From: JAHHLP01 sp041609895
GTDB taxonomy: Bacteria; Bacteroidota; Rhodothermia; Rhodothermales; JABDKH01
Direction: 5' to 3'
DNA length: 7,004 nt
Assembly: GCA_041609895.1 (NCBI GenBank)
Contig: JBFIPX010000175.1
Span: forward strand, 1-7,004
Positions 1 to 6,409 of the stretch are shown here, piece by piece. The notes beneath the pieces were generated by a model, which did not search any database, was not told where the DNA came from, and worked only from the letters and a program-made list of their open reading frames with translations. The stretch's first letter is position 1. Each line of letters starts with the position of its first letter. A program made the position numbers and the translations under genes.

Positions 1-184
1 CTGGACGGAGTCGATACGCTTTGACAAGGTCGCACAACACGAACTCGCCACGCTGCACGTCAGTCGAGGATCCCCAAAGAGTGCCGCCGGGGCGAAGATG
101 ATTTCCGGCCCGAGACAGTCGCATGACAGGAGCGTGCTCGTACGGGCCTTTGCGTCGCTTATGAACCGGATTACGGAAGAGTGA
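1..184 (+). CDS. 3' end of an unidentified protein (partial, runs off the left edge)
   Basis: An open frame enters from the left edge (first full codon at 2) and ends at a TGA at 182-184, giving 60 C-terminal residues that finish NRITEE. I do not recognise the family. Three observations support it as coding. It stays open over the whole stretch, about 70% of its third positions are G or C, and its stop lies only 4 bases before the mscS start, as in an operon. The GGAAGAG Shine-Dalgarno for mscS overlaps its last codons. The opposite strand is also open here, but its third positions are less GC-rich (about 56%) and it has no comparable link to a neighbour. No signal peptide or domain can be judged from a C-terminal fragment. 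Confidence 0.5.
   Translation, partial: WTESIRFDKVAQHELATLHVSRGSPKSAAGAKMISGPRQSHDRSVLVRAFASLMNRITEE
175..181 (+). promoter_or_regulatory. Ribosome binding site for the MscS channel gene
   Basis: GGAAGAG ends 7 bases before the ATG at 189 and overlaps the end of the upstream reading frame. It is the clearest Shine-Dalgarno-like sequence in the window and supports both the chosen start and translational coupling to the upstream gene. Confidence 0.6.
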
Positions 185-188
185 AACG

Positions 189-1028
189 ATGACTGAGCTC
201 TGGAACTCGGTAGTGGATTTCTTTTCAGGCGATACCGCGATCTCGTACCTGAAAGCAGCGCTCATGGTCTTGGGCGGACTGATCATTGGTCGACTGGTTA
301 GTGGCTTGATCGGGCGCATCCTGAAACACGCGGCGGCTCACCAGCTGCTGATATTCAAGCGCTTTGCCTTCTATATCATTCTCGGCGTGTTCGTTGCGAC
401 CGCGCTTGTAGAGATCGGTTTCGACATCCGGGTTCTGCTCGGCACCGCCGGTATACTAACGGTAGCGCTTGGATTCGCCTCGCAAACGTCGGCGTCCAAC
501 TTCATCAGCGGGCTGTTTCTTCTTGGCGAGAATCCGTTCTCGGTGGGAGACGTAATTCGAGTGGGAACGACCACTGGCGAAGTGTTGTCGGTCGATCTTT
601 TGTCCGTGAAGCTGCGAACGTTCGATAATCTCTTCGTCCGCGTCCCCAATGAGCAGCTGATAAAAGAAGAGATAACCAACCTTACGCGCTTTCCAATTCG
701 CCGAATCGATCTCAAGTTGAGCATCGCCTACAAGGATGATCTGCGTCACGCCATCAAGGTCCTCGGAGACGTAGCAACGCAGAATGTGCTCTGCCTTGCT
801 GAACCCGAGCCGCTCTTTATCTTTCAAGCCTTCGGCGACTCAGGGCTGGAGTTTCAGTACTCCGTATGGGCCAAACGAGAAAGGTTTCTGGAACTCCGTA
901 ACAGTATTCAGATCGAGATCAAGGAAGCGTTTGATCGAGAGGGTATCGAGATTCCGTTCCCCCATCGGTCGATCTATGTGGGAGCTGCCACGGAGCCGTT
1001 CCCCGTTCGCGTCATCGACTCGCAATAG
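189..1028 (+). CDS. MscS-family small-conductance mechanosensitive ion channel
   Basis: This 279-residue inner-membrane channel opens under membrane tension and releases solutes during hypo-osmotic shock. The length is close to E. coli MscS (286). Three hydrophobic segments lie at about 18-42, 57-77 and 82-113. The third is the Gly/Ala-rich pore helix (LGTAGILTVALGFASQ, then SNFISGLFLL), followed by the family's NPFSVGDVI turn. The beta domain follows (GEVLSVDLLSVKLRTFDN, then VRVPNEQLI at about 150-158). The C-terminal alpha/beta domain ends with the conserved FDREGIEIPFPHR at about 249-260. The start is supported by GGAAGAG at 175-181, seven bases upstream. The gene lies 4 bases after the preceding stop, so co-transcription is likely, and it converges on the DUF502 gene. 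Family assignment is firm. The gating threshold and ion preference cannot be read from sequence, and other MscS paralogues could exist in the genome. Confidence 0.95.
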   Translation: MTELWNSVVDFFSGDTAISYLKAALMVLGGLIIGRLVSGLIGRILKHAAAHQLLIFKRFAFYIILGVFVATALVEIGFDIRVLLGTAGILTVALGFASQTSASNFISGLFLLGENPFSVGDVIRVGTTTGEVLSVDLLSVKLRTFDNLFVRVPNEQLIKEEITNLTRFPIRRIDLKLSIAYKDDLRHAIKVLGDVATQNVLCLAEPEPLFIFQAFGDSGLEFQYSVWAKRERFLELRNSIQIEIKEAFDREGIEIPFPHRSIYVGAATEPFPVRVIDSQ

Positions 1029-1083
1029 CAGAGTGTCCCGGCGCCGAGAGTACTTGCGGGCCGTCCAACGGAGTGCTAATGAC

Positions 1084-1103
1084 GTCACCCCGACACGGGT
1101 GAC
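1084..1103. terminator. Inverted repeat, likely bidirectional terminator between convergent genes
   Basis: GTCACCC (1084-1090) and GGGTGAC (1097-1103) form a perfect 7-bp stem with a 6-base loop (CGACAC). The hairpin lies in the 75-base gap between the ends of the MscS gene and the DUF502 gene, and directly abuts the DUF502 stop codon at 1104-1106. Its position suits a shared terminator. Neither side carries a clear run of T, so it is not a textbook intrinsic terminator and may act instead by protecting transcript 3' ends. Confidence 0.5.
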
Positions 1104-1838
1104 TTACCCGGGGACAGAGCCGGACCCGCTTGCCGGCCGGCTGAAGGGGACTTCGTCGCGACTGACCGCGCCTCCCGAAACGATGAACGCCATCGCCTCG
1201 TCAACCGTCCAGTTGGTCGGCGTCAATTTCTCGACCGGCACCAGTTCGAGATATCCGGACGTCGGGTTCGGAGTCGTCGGCACGTAGACAGCTGCCAACT
1301 CCCTGCCTGTGCCTTGCTCGCGTATGGTTCGAGTCACCAGACCCACCGACTTCATCTCCGCATGCGGGAAGTCGATCAGGACCACGCGTTCCGTGCTACC
1401 CGGCTTCGTCTGCAAGAAATCCAGGAGCTTGCGCACGGAGCCGTAGACCACGTTCACGATCGGAATCTTTGCCACCACCGACTCAAACCACTGCAACGCG
1501 CGCTGACCGACAACCCGTCGAACGCCCGCTCCAACCATCACGATCACGAGAATCGTCCCGAGCACGGCGCCCCCACTGAGGAAAACAGGACTGTCCAGCC
1601 AGTGCAAACCGGAGTTGGATGCGATCTCGCCGAGCAGCGGTTCAACCCACGGCCTGCTCGCCTCCGACAGGAGACCCAGAACAAACTTGAATACGATCCA
1701 AACAAGCCAGATCGGCAAGATCGTCAGCAGTCCCGTGATGAACAGGTTGCGAAACGTGCGAAACGCGTACCACGCGCGTACACGAAGTCTCGGATCCGGT
1801 ATCGAGTCGACCGGCCAAATGCTCGACGGTTCAGACAT
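1104..1838 (-). CDS. DUF502 family integral membrane protein
   Basis: This 244-residue protein belongs to DUF502, the family that also includes plant COV/LCV proteins. Its biochemical function is unknown. Two membrane segments are visible at about 33-57 (FITGLLTILPIWLVWIVF) and 86-106. The family signatures follow in order: KIPIVNVVYGSVRKLLDF at 124-141, VVLIDFPH at 152-159, YVPTTPNPTSGYL at 185-197, and TVDEAMAFIVSGGA at 211-224. The last 20 or so residues are a Ser/Gly/Pro-rich tail with no recognisable feature. The ATG at 1838 lies 9 bases after the nitrilase stop, whose TGA sits in a purine-rich stretch (TGAAGAATCAAA) that may serve as a weak ribosome site. The two genes are therefore probably one transcript, with DUF502 second. 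Family membership is firm. A role in nitrile metabolism is not implied by the family itself. Confidence 0.95.
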   Translation of the reverse strand: MSEPSSIWPVDSIPDPRLRVRAWYAFRTFRNLFITGLLTILPIWLVWIVFKFVLGLLSEASRPWVEPLLGEIASNSGLHWLDSPVFLSGGAVLGTILVIVMVGAGVRRVVGQRALQWFESVVAKIPIVNVVYGSVRKLLDFLQTKPGSTERVVLIDFPHAEMKSVGLVTRTIREQGTGRELAAVYVPTTPNPTSGYLELVPVEKLTPTNWTVDEAMAFIVSGGAVSRDEVPFSRPASGSGSVPG

Positions 1839-1847
1839 TTTGATTCT

Positions 1848-2816
1848 TCACTCGGCGTCTTCGATTAACAGTGCGTCCAATGGTGCGACAATCTGAGCGC
1901 GGCGATCCATTCGAAGCTCGAAAATGTCAGGACGCGAATAGTGTCCGGCTACGTCGAGCTGATATCGCGGCCCCGTGAATGATGCCGTATCAATCTCGGC
2001 ATATATCAACTCCTCCCTGTTTGTCACCGGCTCTATAATGAACTTGCCGTCCGGGTCAACGATGCAACTTCCTCCCGGGTTTAGCCACTCAACTTCCGGC
2101 AAGTATTCCGCCAATACAGGTGCAGCTCGGATCGCGTCCTCCCGTCGGACCGCCGAGCAACAGCTAACAACATAGACCCGGCCCTCTTTTGCAATGTGGC
2201 GAACGGTGGAAGTCCACGGCTCACCTCGATCCCAGGTAGGTGCAACGTGAAGCTGAAGGCCTGCAGAAAACAATGCGTATCGGGCAAGAGGCATATAGTT
2301 CTCCCAGCAGATAAGACCACCGACTCGACCTACATCCGCCATCTCGTATACATTCAGAGTGCTGCCGTCTCCGCGACCGTGGACCATGCGCTCCCCGACG
2401 GTCGGAACGAGCTTCCGATGACAGCCCAGAATGTCGCCGTTATCGTCGATGAACAGAAGCGAGTTTAACAGCGTCGACCCGCTCGCCTCCGTGTTGCGTT
2501 CATTCAGTCCAATCGCAACATTTATCCCTGCGGACCGGGCGGCGGCGCATAGTCTTTGGACCTCGCGCCCGTGTCGATCGACAGAGTTCGCCACCAGTCT
2601 TCCGTAAAGGTCGCGAAGCAAAGTTGTCTTGCCGGCAGGCACAAACCAGACCCAGAAAGGATACGACGGCAGGTAACACTCCGGAAACACGATGAGCCGA
2701 GCTCCGTTCTGCCCGGCCGTATCGATCAGTGCACACGCCTGGGCGACAGACGCGTCCAGATCGAGAATCGGCGGGCACGCCTGAGCGGCGGCAACAAGGT
2801 ACTTCGATTCTTTCAT
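1848..2816 (-). CDS. Nitrilase (carbon-nitrogen hydrolase superfamily, nitrilase branch)
   Basis: This 322-residue cytoplasmic enzyme is predicted to hydrolyse an organic nitrile to the carboxylic acid and ammonia. The residues needed are visible: E46 (VFPECYLPSYPFW), K135 (CHRKLVPT), E142 (GERMVHGRGDG) and the nucleophile C170 (GGLICWENYMPL). The CWEN context and the KLVPT..ER..GDG pattern point to true nitrilases rather than amidases, carbamoylases or NAD synthetase domains. One small oddity is His146 where Trp is usual (WGxGDG). I start it at the ATG at 2816, not at an upstream in-frame ATG at 2894. The latter would add 26 Arg/Cys-rich residues ahead of the usual family N-terminus (KYLVAAAQA). 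No clear Shine-Dalgarno precedes 2816. The gene leads an apparent operon with DUF502 and is divergent from two porins. The substrate (aliphatic, aryl-aceto or cyano amino acid) cannot be told from sequence. Confidence 0.93.
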   Translation of the reverse strand: MKESKYLVAAAQACPPILDLDASVAQACALIDTAGQNGARLIVFPECYLPSYPFWVWFVPAGKTTLLRDLYGRLVANSVDRHGREVQRLCAAARSAGINVAIGLNERNTEASGSTLLNSLLFIDDNGDILGCHRKLVPTVGERMVHGRGDGSTLNVYEMADVGRVGGLICWENYMPLARYALFSAGLQLHVAPTWDRGEPWTSTVRHIAKEGRVYVVSCCSAVRREDAIRAAPVLAEYLPEVEWLNPGGSCIVDPDGKFIIEPVTNREELIYAEIDTASFTGPRYQLDVAGHYSRPDIFELRMDRRAQIVAPLDALLIEDAE

Positions 2817-3078
2817 GGTGTGTACGGAATAAACGTGTTTGCAGGACCTGAGTGATCGCCGGCAGAGTCCGCGACTCATCCGATAGCGAATCACGGTCGA
2901 AACTGTCGGAGGTCTGGCACACGGGCTGGCTCACGGGGCCCAACTTAAGATCGGTGAAAGCCGCCGCGCGTACGGTTGTTCTGTGTTGACCAAAAACCCG
3001 TCAATTCGGTGCCACGTGCGCCATTCGGATCATTGTTCTCGTTATAATGGCCACGTCAATCCCAAAAACGTAGCTCAT
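2817..3078. promoter_or_regulatory. Divergent intergenic region between nitrilase and porin genes
   Basis: These 262 bases separate two divergent starts and must hold promoters for both units. A TATAAT lies at 3043-3048 for the porin side. An imperfectly supported operator candidate, TTGAC-N9-GTCAA, lies at 2986-3004, with a further GTCAA at 3055-3059. No convincing promoter is seen for the nitrilase side. Open frames that extend the flanking genes into this region encode Arg/His/Cys-rich, non-conserved-looking sequence, so I treat them as non-coding. Confidence 0.6.
3043..3048 (+). promoter_or_regulatory. TATAAT -10 element of the porin operon (candidate)
   Basis: A perfect TATAAT sits 30 bases before the ATG at 3079, which would give a transcript start near 3055 and a short leader. 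This fits the chosen porin start and argues against the in-frame start at 2983, which lies upstream of it. No good -35 hexamer is found at 16-19 bases, so the promoter may need an activator, or the match may be chance. Confidence 0.4.
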
Positions 3079-4119
3079 ATGATTGCCTCCACACCCAACT
3101 TCTCGGTACCCGTTAGACGAATCTTGATGGGCGTTTTGGTCGCCGTCGTGGCTTCGTTGCCCAACACGGCCCTTGGTCAGGAAAAGGACGAGCCTGAGTT
3201 CGATCGACTTGAGAAATTGATCAAGCACGACTACTTCAGCATGGGTGTCGTGATTCAGACAGTCGGAGATTTTATCTGGGATAGAGATGGCTTGCCTGGT
3301 AACAATGGCTTCAGCATAGCAACCACCAGGTTGAAGGTGCACGGTGATCTTGACTTCGGACTCGGATATCTGTTTCAGACCGACTTTGCCCGAAGCCCTT
3401 CACTGATCGATGCGCGACTGTCTTACGACATCACGTCGGCAGTCACTCTCGACGCAGGACTCTTCAAAGCACCGTTCAGCGCCGAGCAACTGATATCCGC
3501 ACCGTCCATCGATTTTGTAAATCGGTCGCAGGTAGTCAGCACACTTAGCCCTGGGCGCCAGATTGGTGTAGCAATACGGGGCGCCACGTCGGAAGGCACT
3601 TTTGCGTACAGTGCTGGAGTATTCAACGGCAACGGTCGGTCGCTGTCCGGCAACGACAACGATAAGCTGATGTATGCCGCCCGCGTCGTGGCGCAACCGC
3701 GCGTCGAGAACGGTTCGTTTGAGGTCGGTGCGAACGTGGCCTTCTCAGATGACGATACGGGCGCGTTCTCAGGAGACCGCCTCTTGTTCGGAGCGGACGC
3801 ACGCCGAGAGTGGACGCGGTGGATGGCAAGTGGCGAAGTGATCTATGCCGACCTCGATCCCGTAGTCGGCACGAGCACCCAACCGTTTGGCTATCAGGCT
3901 ACGGTGGGTTACATGCTCGATCCGGGACGCCATCAGTTGCTAGTGCGATGGGATGCGCTCGATTTCGACAACGGCATCACATCACAGTTTGTCGTTTTAG
4001 GTTACAACTTCTGGCCGAGTCGCGCCTTCGAGTTTCAGGTCAACTACCTGATTCCGGTACACGACGGATCGGAAGTTAGCGACCAGCAAATCCTGGTCAA
4101 CTTTCAAGTAGCGTTTTAG
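3079..4119 (+). CDS. OprO/OprP-like outer-membrane porin
   Basis: This 346-residue precursor of an outer-membrane beta-barrel resembles the phosphate-selective porin O/P family. A signal peptide is visible: basic VRR at 12-14, hydrophobic ILMGVLVAVVASL, and a likely cleavage after ALG (residue 33), before QEKDEP. The family core is at about 125-168: DAGLFKAPFSAEQLIS, then VNRSQVVSTLSPGRQIGVAIRG. The C-terminus has LGYNFWPSRAFEFQVNYLIP followed by a terminal Phe (NFQVAF), the usual outer-membrane assembly signal. I start at 3079 because this ATG gives a normal signal peptide. An upstream in-frame ATG at 3049-3051 is absent, and the longer frame from 2983 adds 32 His/Arg-rich residues. An ATG at 3127 would remove the basic n-region. 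It is the first gene of a two-porin operon. Despite the family name, many members are not phosphate channels, so specificity is open. Confidence 0.88.
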   Translation: MIASTPNFSVPVRRILMGVLVAVVASLPNTALGQEKDEPEFDRLEKLIKHDYFSMGVVIQTVGDFIWDRDGLPGNNGFSIATTRLKVHGDLDFGLGYLFQTDFARSPSLIDARLSYDITSAVTLDAGLFKAPFSAEQLISAPSIDFVNRSQVVSTLSPGRQIGVAIRGATSEGTFAYSAGVFNGNGRSLSGNDNDKLMYAARVVAQPRVENGSFEVGANVAFSDDDTGAFSGDRLLFGADARREWTRWMASGEVIYADLDPVVGTSTQPFGYQATVGYMLDPGRHQLLVRWDALDFDNGITSQFVVLGYNFWPSRAFEFQVNYLIPVHDGSEVSDQQILVNFQVAF

Positions 4120-4136
4120 CTCAGCCTCTCTTTCGC

Positions 4137-5357
4137 ATGCGAACATTTCTGCTACTGATCCTGGCAGCAGTCGGGCTGACTTACGTGCAGCGTGCACCGG
4201 CTCAGACAATCGATGGTCTGAGTCTTGAGCTTGTCTACACGGGTGATGTCGCCGCTAACATCTCTGGCGGTATCGATCAGGGTGTGCGATATGTTGACAA
4301 CCTGGACCTCATCCTGTCTGTTGATGGCGACCGATTCGGCTGGAGGGGCGGCGGGGTCATGCTGTACGGCATCGCCAATCAAGGTGGCAGCATATCGAGC
4401 CTGGTGGGAGACGCGCAAGGCGTGAACAACATCGAGGCTCCGACCAACTGGCGACTGCACGAGGCGTGGATTGAGCAAGCGATCGGCACGAGGGTCTCAG
4501 TGCTTGCGGGCGTTTACGATCTCAATTCCGAGTTCGACGTCAATCGCACCGGTGCGCTCTTCATCAACGGATCGCATGGAACAGGCCTTGACCTATCTCA
4601 GAGCGGGCTGAATGGGCCGTCAATATTTCCGGTCACGGGGTTAGGCGCACGGGTACGTTTTACTCCGGCTGACGGGGTGGAAGCACGTGCTGCGATTCTC
4701 GACGGGGTCCCCGGCGACCCCGACTCTCCAACGGGAACGCATATTCTGCTACGAGATGAAGATGGTCTGCTCCTTGCCGCGGAGTTGGAGCTGTTCAAAC
4801 GCTCTGACGGGCACCGCCGAAGATTGAGAAAGGGGCCGCGACGGATACTGGAAGAGATAGATACACAGGTCAGGCTGGTGCTGGGCGCGTGGGCGTACTC
4901 GAGTGATTTTGACCGCATCGCGGCACCCACTCAAACCGGACGCAGTCGCGGAGGATATCTGCTCGGGGAGTGGGCCGCGTACCGTGAAACGGATCCCGAG
5001 CAGGGCATCCGAACGTTCGTTCGCTATGGTATCGCGGAAGAAACCGTGAACCGATTTGCGACCTATCTCGGTACGGGGCTGGTCTACACGGGACTTCTCG
5101 CGGGTCGCGATTCCGATCAGGCCGGACTGGCCGTTGCCGTCGCCGTTAACGGGGATCCATACTTGCAGGCGAACCGACCTCTGCTGCAACCGGGCCAGTT
5201 GGCACGCACCGAAACGAACGTTGAAGTGACCTATCTCGCAGAGATGGCACCATGGCTGAGTGTCCAGGCCGACCTGCAGTATGTCGTGCATCCGGACACT
5301 CGCGAGGATGTCTCGAACGCAGTCGTGCCGACCTTGCGTATCATCTTTGCCCCGTGA
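4137..5357 (+). CDS. OprB-like (carbohydrate-selective) outer-membrane porin
   Basis: This 406-residue outer-membrane porin is related to the OprB family, which mostly passes sugars. The signal peptide is MRTFLLLILAAVGLTYVQRAPA, with cleavage expected before Q23. Family landmarks are WRLHEAWIEQ (105-114), AGVYDLNSEFDVNRTGALFI (124-143), SGLNGPSIFPVTGLG (156-170), a C-terminal TNVEVTYLAEMAPWLSVQAD (360-379), and DLQYVVHP just after. It ends IIFAP rather than with a terminal aromatic residue. A strongly basic stretch at 221-236 (KRSDGHRRRLRKGPRR) is unusual and likely lies in a loop or turn. The start is 17 bases after the preceding porin stop. There is no Shine-Dalgarno in the gap, so expression probably depends on transcription and perhaps translation from the upstream gene. 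It ends 18 bases before the convergent acetyltransferase gene. The substrate is unknown. Confidence 0.88.
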   Translation: MRTFLLLILAAVGLTYVQRAPAQTIDGLSLELVYTGDVAANISGGIDQGVRYVDNLDLILSVDGDRFGWRGGGVMLYGIANQGGSISSLVGDAQGVNNIEAPTNWRLHEAWIEQAIGTRVSVLAGVYDLNSEFDVNRTGALFINGSHGTGLDLSQSGLNGPSIFPVTGLGARVRFTPADGVEARAAILDGVPGDPDSPTGTHILLRDEDGLLLAAELELFKRSDGHRRRLRKGPRRILEEIDTQVRLVLGAWAYSSDFDRIAAPTQTGRSRGGYLLGEWAAYRETDPEQGIRTFVRYGIAEETVNRFATYLGTGLVYTGLLAGRDSDQAGLAVAVAVNGDPYLQANRPLLQPGQLARTETNVEVTYLAEMAPWLSVQADLQYVVHPDTREDVSNAVVPTLRIIFAP

Positions 5358-5375
5358 CGCGGTCAGAGGAATGGT

Positions 5376-5969
5376 TCAGGAACGCGTACCACCGTCCTCG
5401 CTAAAGACGTATCTCATAATCGGGCGGGTTCTGGATCGCCTGGCTACCTCGCTAAACCCGGCACGCCGAAAGGCTCCGGGCAGGCCCGTCCAGACAAACG
5501 CATCCGGATCGCGATCCTTACCGGAATCGACCGGATACCCCTCGACGATCTGCGCCCCACGCGATCGGGCAAAGTCGACGGCCGCCACAAGCATCTTCGT
5601 CGAGTACCCTTTGCGCCGATACGCCCTGTCGACGAAGAGGCATGAAATCGACCATACCGGCTGATCATCTACCGGGCTCAGAACACGCGACCGGGACAGG
5701 TAGCTATACGAATTGCGAGGAGCCACGGCACACCACGCTTTCGCATCACCATTGAGATAGCCCACCAGTCCCGGACAATCGCCGGACTCGACCAGTTGAC
5801 GAAGCTTCAGGCGATTACCGGCTCCCTTGCCGGACTTGAATTCGGCGCTCTCCAGGCGCCAAAACATGCACCAGCACCCACCGCAGGCACCCTTTTCTCC
5901 GAACAACTGTTCCACGTCGTTCCACAGTTCCGGCGTTGCCGGACGAACCAGTAGTCGGCTGGTGGCCAT
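5376..5969 (-). CDS. GNAT-family N-acetyltransferase with N-terminal GGCWCM motif
   Basis: This 197-residue protein is predicted to transfer an acetyl group from acetyl-CoA to an amine. It carries the N-terminal ACGGCWCMFWR motif (28-38) of a known GNAT subgroup, then KAWCAVAPR (77-85). The acetyl-CoA binding strand and loop are at about 105-127 (VWSISCLFVDRAYRRKGYST, where RRKGYS fits the pyrophosphate-binding R/QxxGxG/A pattern with Ser at the last position). EGYPVD (143-148), FRRAGFSEVARRS (167-179) and RPIMRYVF (182-189) follow, as usual. Its ATG (5969) lies just 3 bases after the TGA of the upstream four-span membrane protein, in the same frame, so translation is probably coupled. No clear Shine-Dalgarno is needed or seen. 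It is the last gene of a three-gene minus-strand group. The acceptor substrate is unknown. Confidence 0.92.
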   Translation of the reverse strand: MATSRLLVRPATPELWNDVEQLFGEKGACGGCWCMFWRLESAEFKSGKGAGNRLKLRQLVESGDCPGLVGYLNGDAKAWCAVAPRNSYSYLSRSRVLSPVDDQPVWSISCLFVDRAYRRKGYSTKMLVAAVDFARSRGAQIVEGYPVDSGKDRDPDAFVWTGLPGAFRRAGFSEVARRSRTRPIMRYVFSEDGGTRS

Positions 5970-5972
5970 GAT

Positions 5973-6389
5973 TCATATTCCGGTGATTGAGCGTCGCGAA
6001 AAGCCTCTGACTCCCAGCGCACCCCCCAGAAAGCCTGCCGCCAGAAGAGAAAAGGTGAACGCGATCCAGAACGCGAGAGCTGTCGAGGCCTCGTTTGTAT
6101 AGTGCTCATACGCGGCAAACGGCATGACCGCGAGCGGTGCCAGAGTAAAAGACAGAGCCCACAGAAGCATCAGCCGCGGACTGAAGCTGGACAGTGCCAG
6201 CGTCGATGCAAATCCAACGCCGTGCACGATTACAGCAGCGACAAGCGCTATCAGCATTCCGTAGGGAAGCAGACAAAACACCAGCAAGCAGATCATCACG
6301 ATTCCGAGACTGGCCTGAAGCAGGGCCAGCGGAACGACAACCGACCACGTTGCTTCATTGTCGGGCGATGTGACAACTGGCCACGTCAT
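5973..6389 (-). CDS. Small four-span membrane protein, function unknown
   Basis: I do not recognise a family. The 138-residue protein has four hydrophobic segments at about 18-42, 45-66, 72-93 and 103-127. A short hydrophilic N-terminus (MTWPVVTSPDNEATW) precedes them, an acidic/aromatic loop (AYEHYTNEA) lies between the third and fourth, and a basic tail (RGFSRRS) ends the protein. The tail's charge suggests the C-terminus is cytoplasmic; with four spans the N-terminus would then be too. The gene starts 20 bases after the PspB-like gene stop and ends 3 bases before the acetyltransferase start, so it is the middle gene of a probable operon. There are no catalytic motifs, and a structural or accessory membrane role is the most that can be inferred. 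The presence of a real protein is supported by sustained hydrophobic periodicity and tight gene packing. Confidence 0.8.
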   Translation of the reverse strand: MTWPVVTSPDNEATWSVVVPLALLQASLGIVMICLLVFCLLPYGMLIALVAAVIVHGVGFASTLALSSFSPRLMLLWALSFTLAPLAVMPFAAYEHYTNEASTALAFWIAFTFSLLAAGFLGGALGVRGFSRRSITGI

Positions 6390-6409
6390 TTACAACTTAT
6401 TAATCAACC

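Noticed and set aside
784..1287. Plus-strand 167-codon open frame overlapping the MscS gene end and the DUF502 gene
   Set aside because: It is Arg/Ser/Pro-rich with no domain, and overlaps two well-supported genes in other frames; a high-GC shadow frame.
1314..1868. Plus-strand 184-codon open frame antisense to DUF502
   Set aside because: Composition (Arg, His, Gln-rich) is typical of antisense shadows, and DUF502 on the other strand has all its family motifs.
2817..2894. 26-residue N-terminal extension of the nitrilase
   Set aside because: Arg/Cys-rich residues not typical of the family; the ATG at 2816 places the protein start where nitrilases normally begin.
3011..3056. Direct repeat GCCACGT (3011-3017 and 3050-3056), the first overlapping a CACGTG palindrome
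   Set aside because: A repeated 7-mer is expected by chance in a region of this length, and there is no further structure around the copies.
2983..3078. 32-residue N-terminal extension of the OprO/P-like porin
   Set aside because: It would bury the signal peptide, and it lies mostly upstream of the TATAAT and expected transcript start.
4749..5291. Minus-strand 180-codon open frame antisense to the OprB-like porin
   Set aside because: No recognisable motif or start context; the sense frame has a signal peptide and OprB landmarks.
5358..5375. Possible terminator between the OprB-like porin and the acetyltransferase gene
   Set aside because: The 18-base convergent gap has no hairpin; only a weak ACGCG/CGCGT pairing with a loop of more than 20 bases spans the gene ends.
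5444..6118. Minus-strand open frames at 5444-5668 and 5807-6118
   Set aside because: Both are out-of-frame shadows of the acetyltransferase and the four-span protein.
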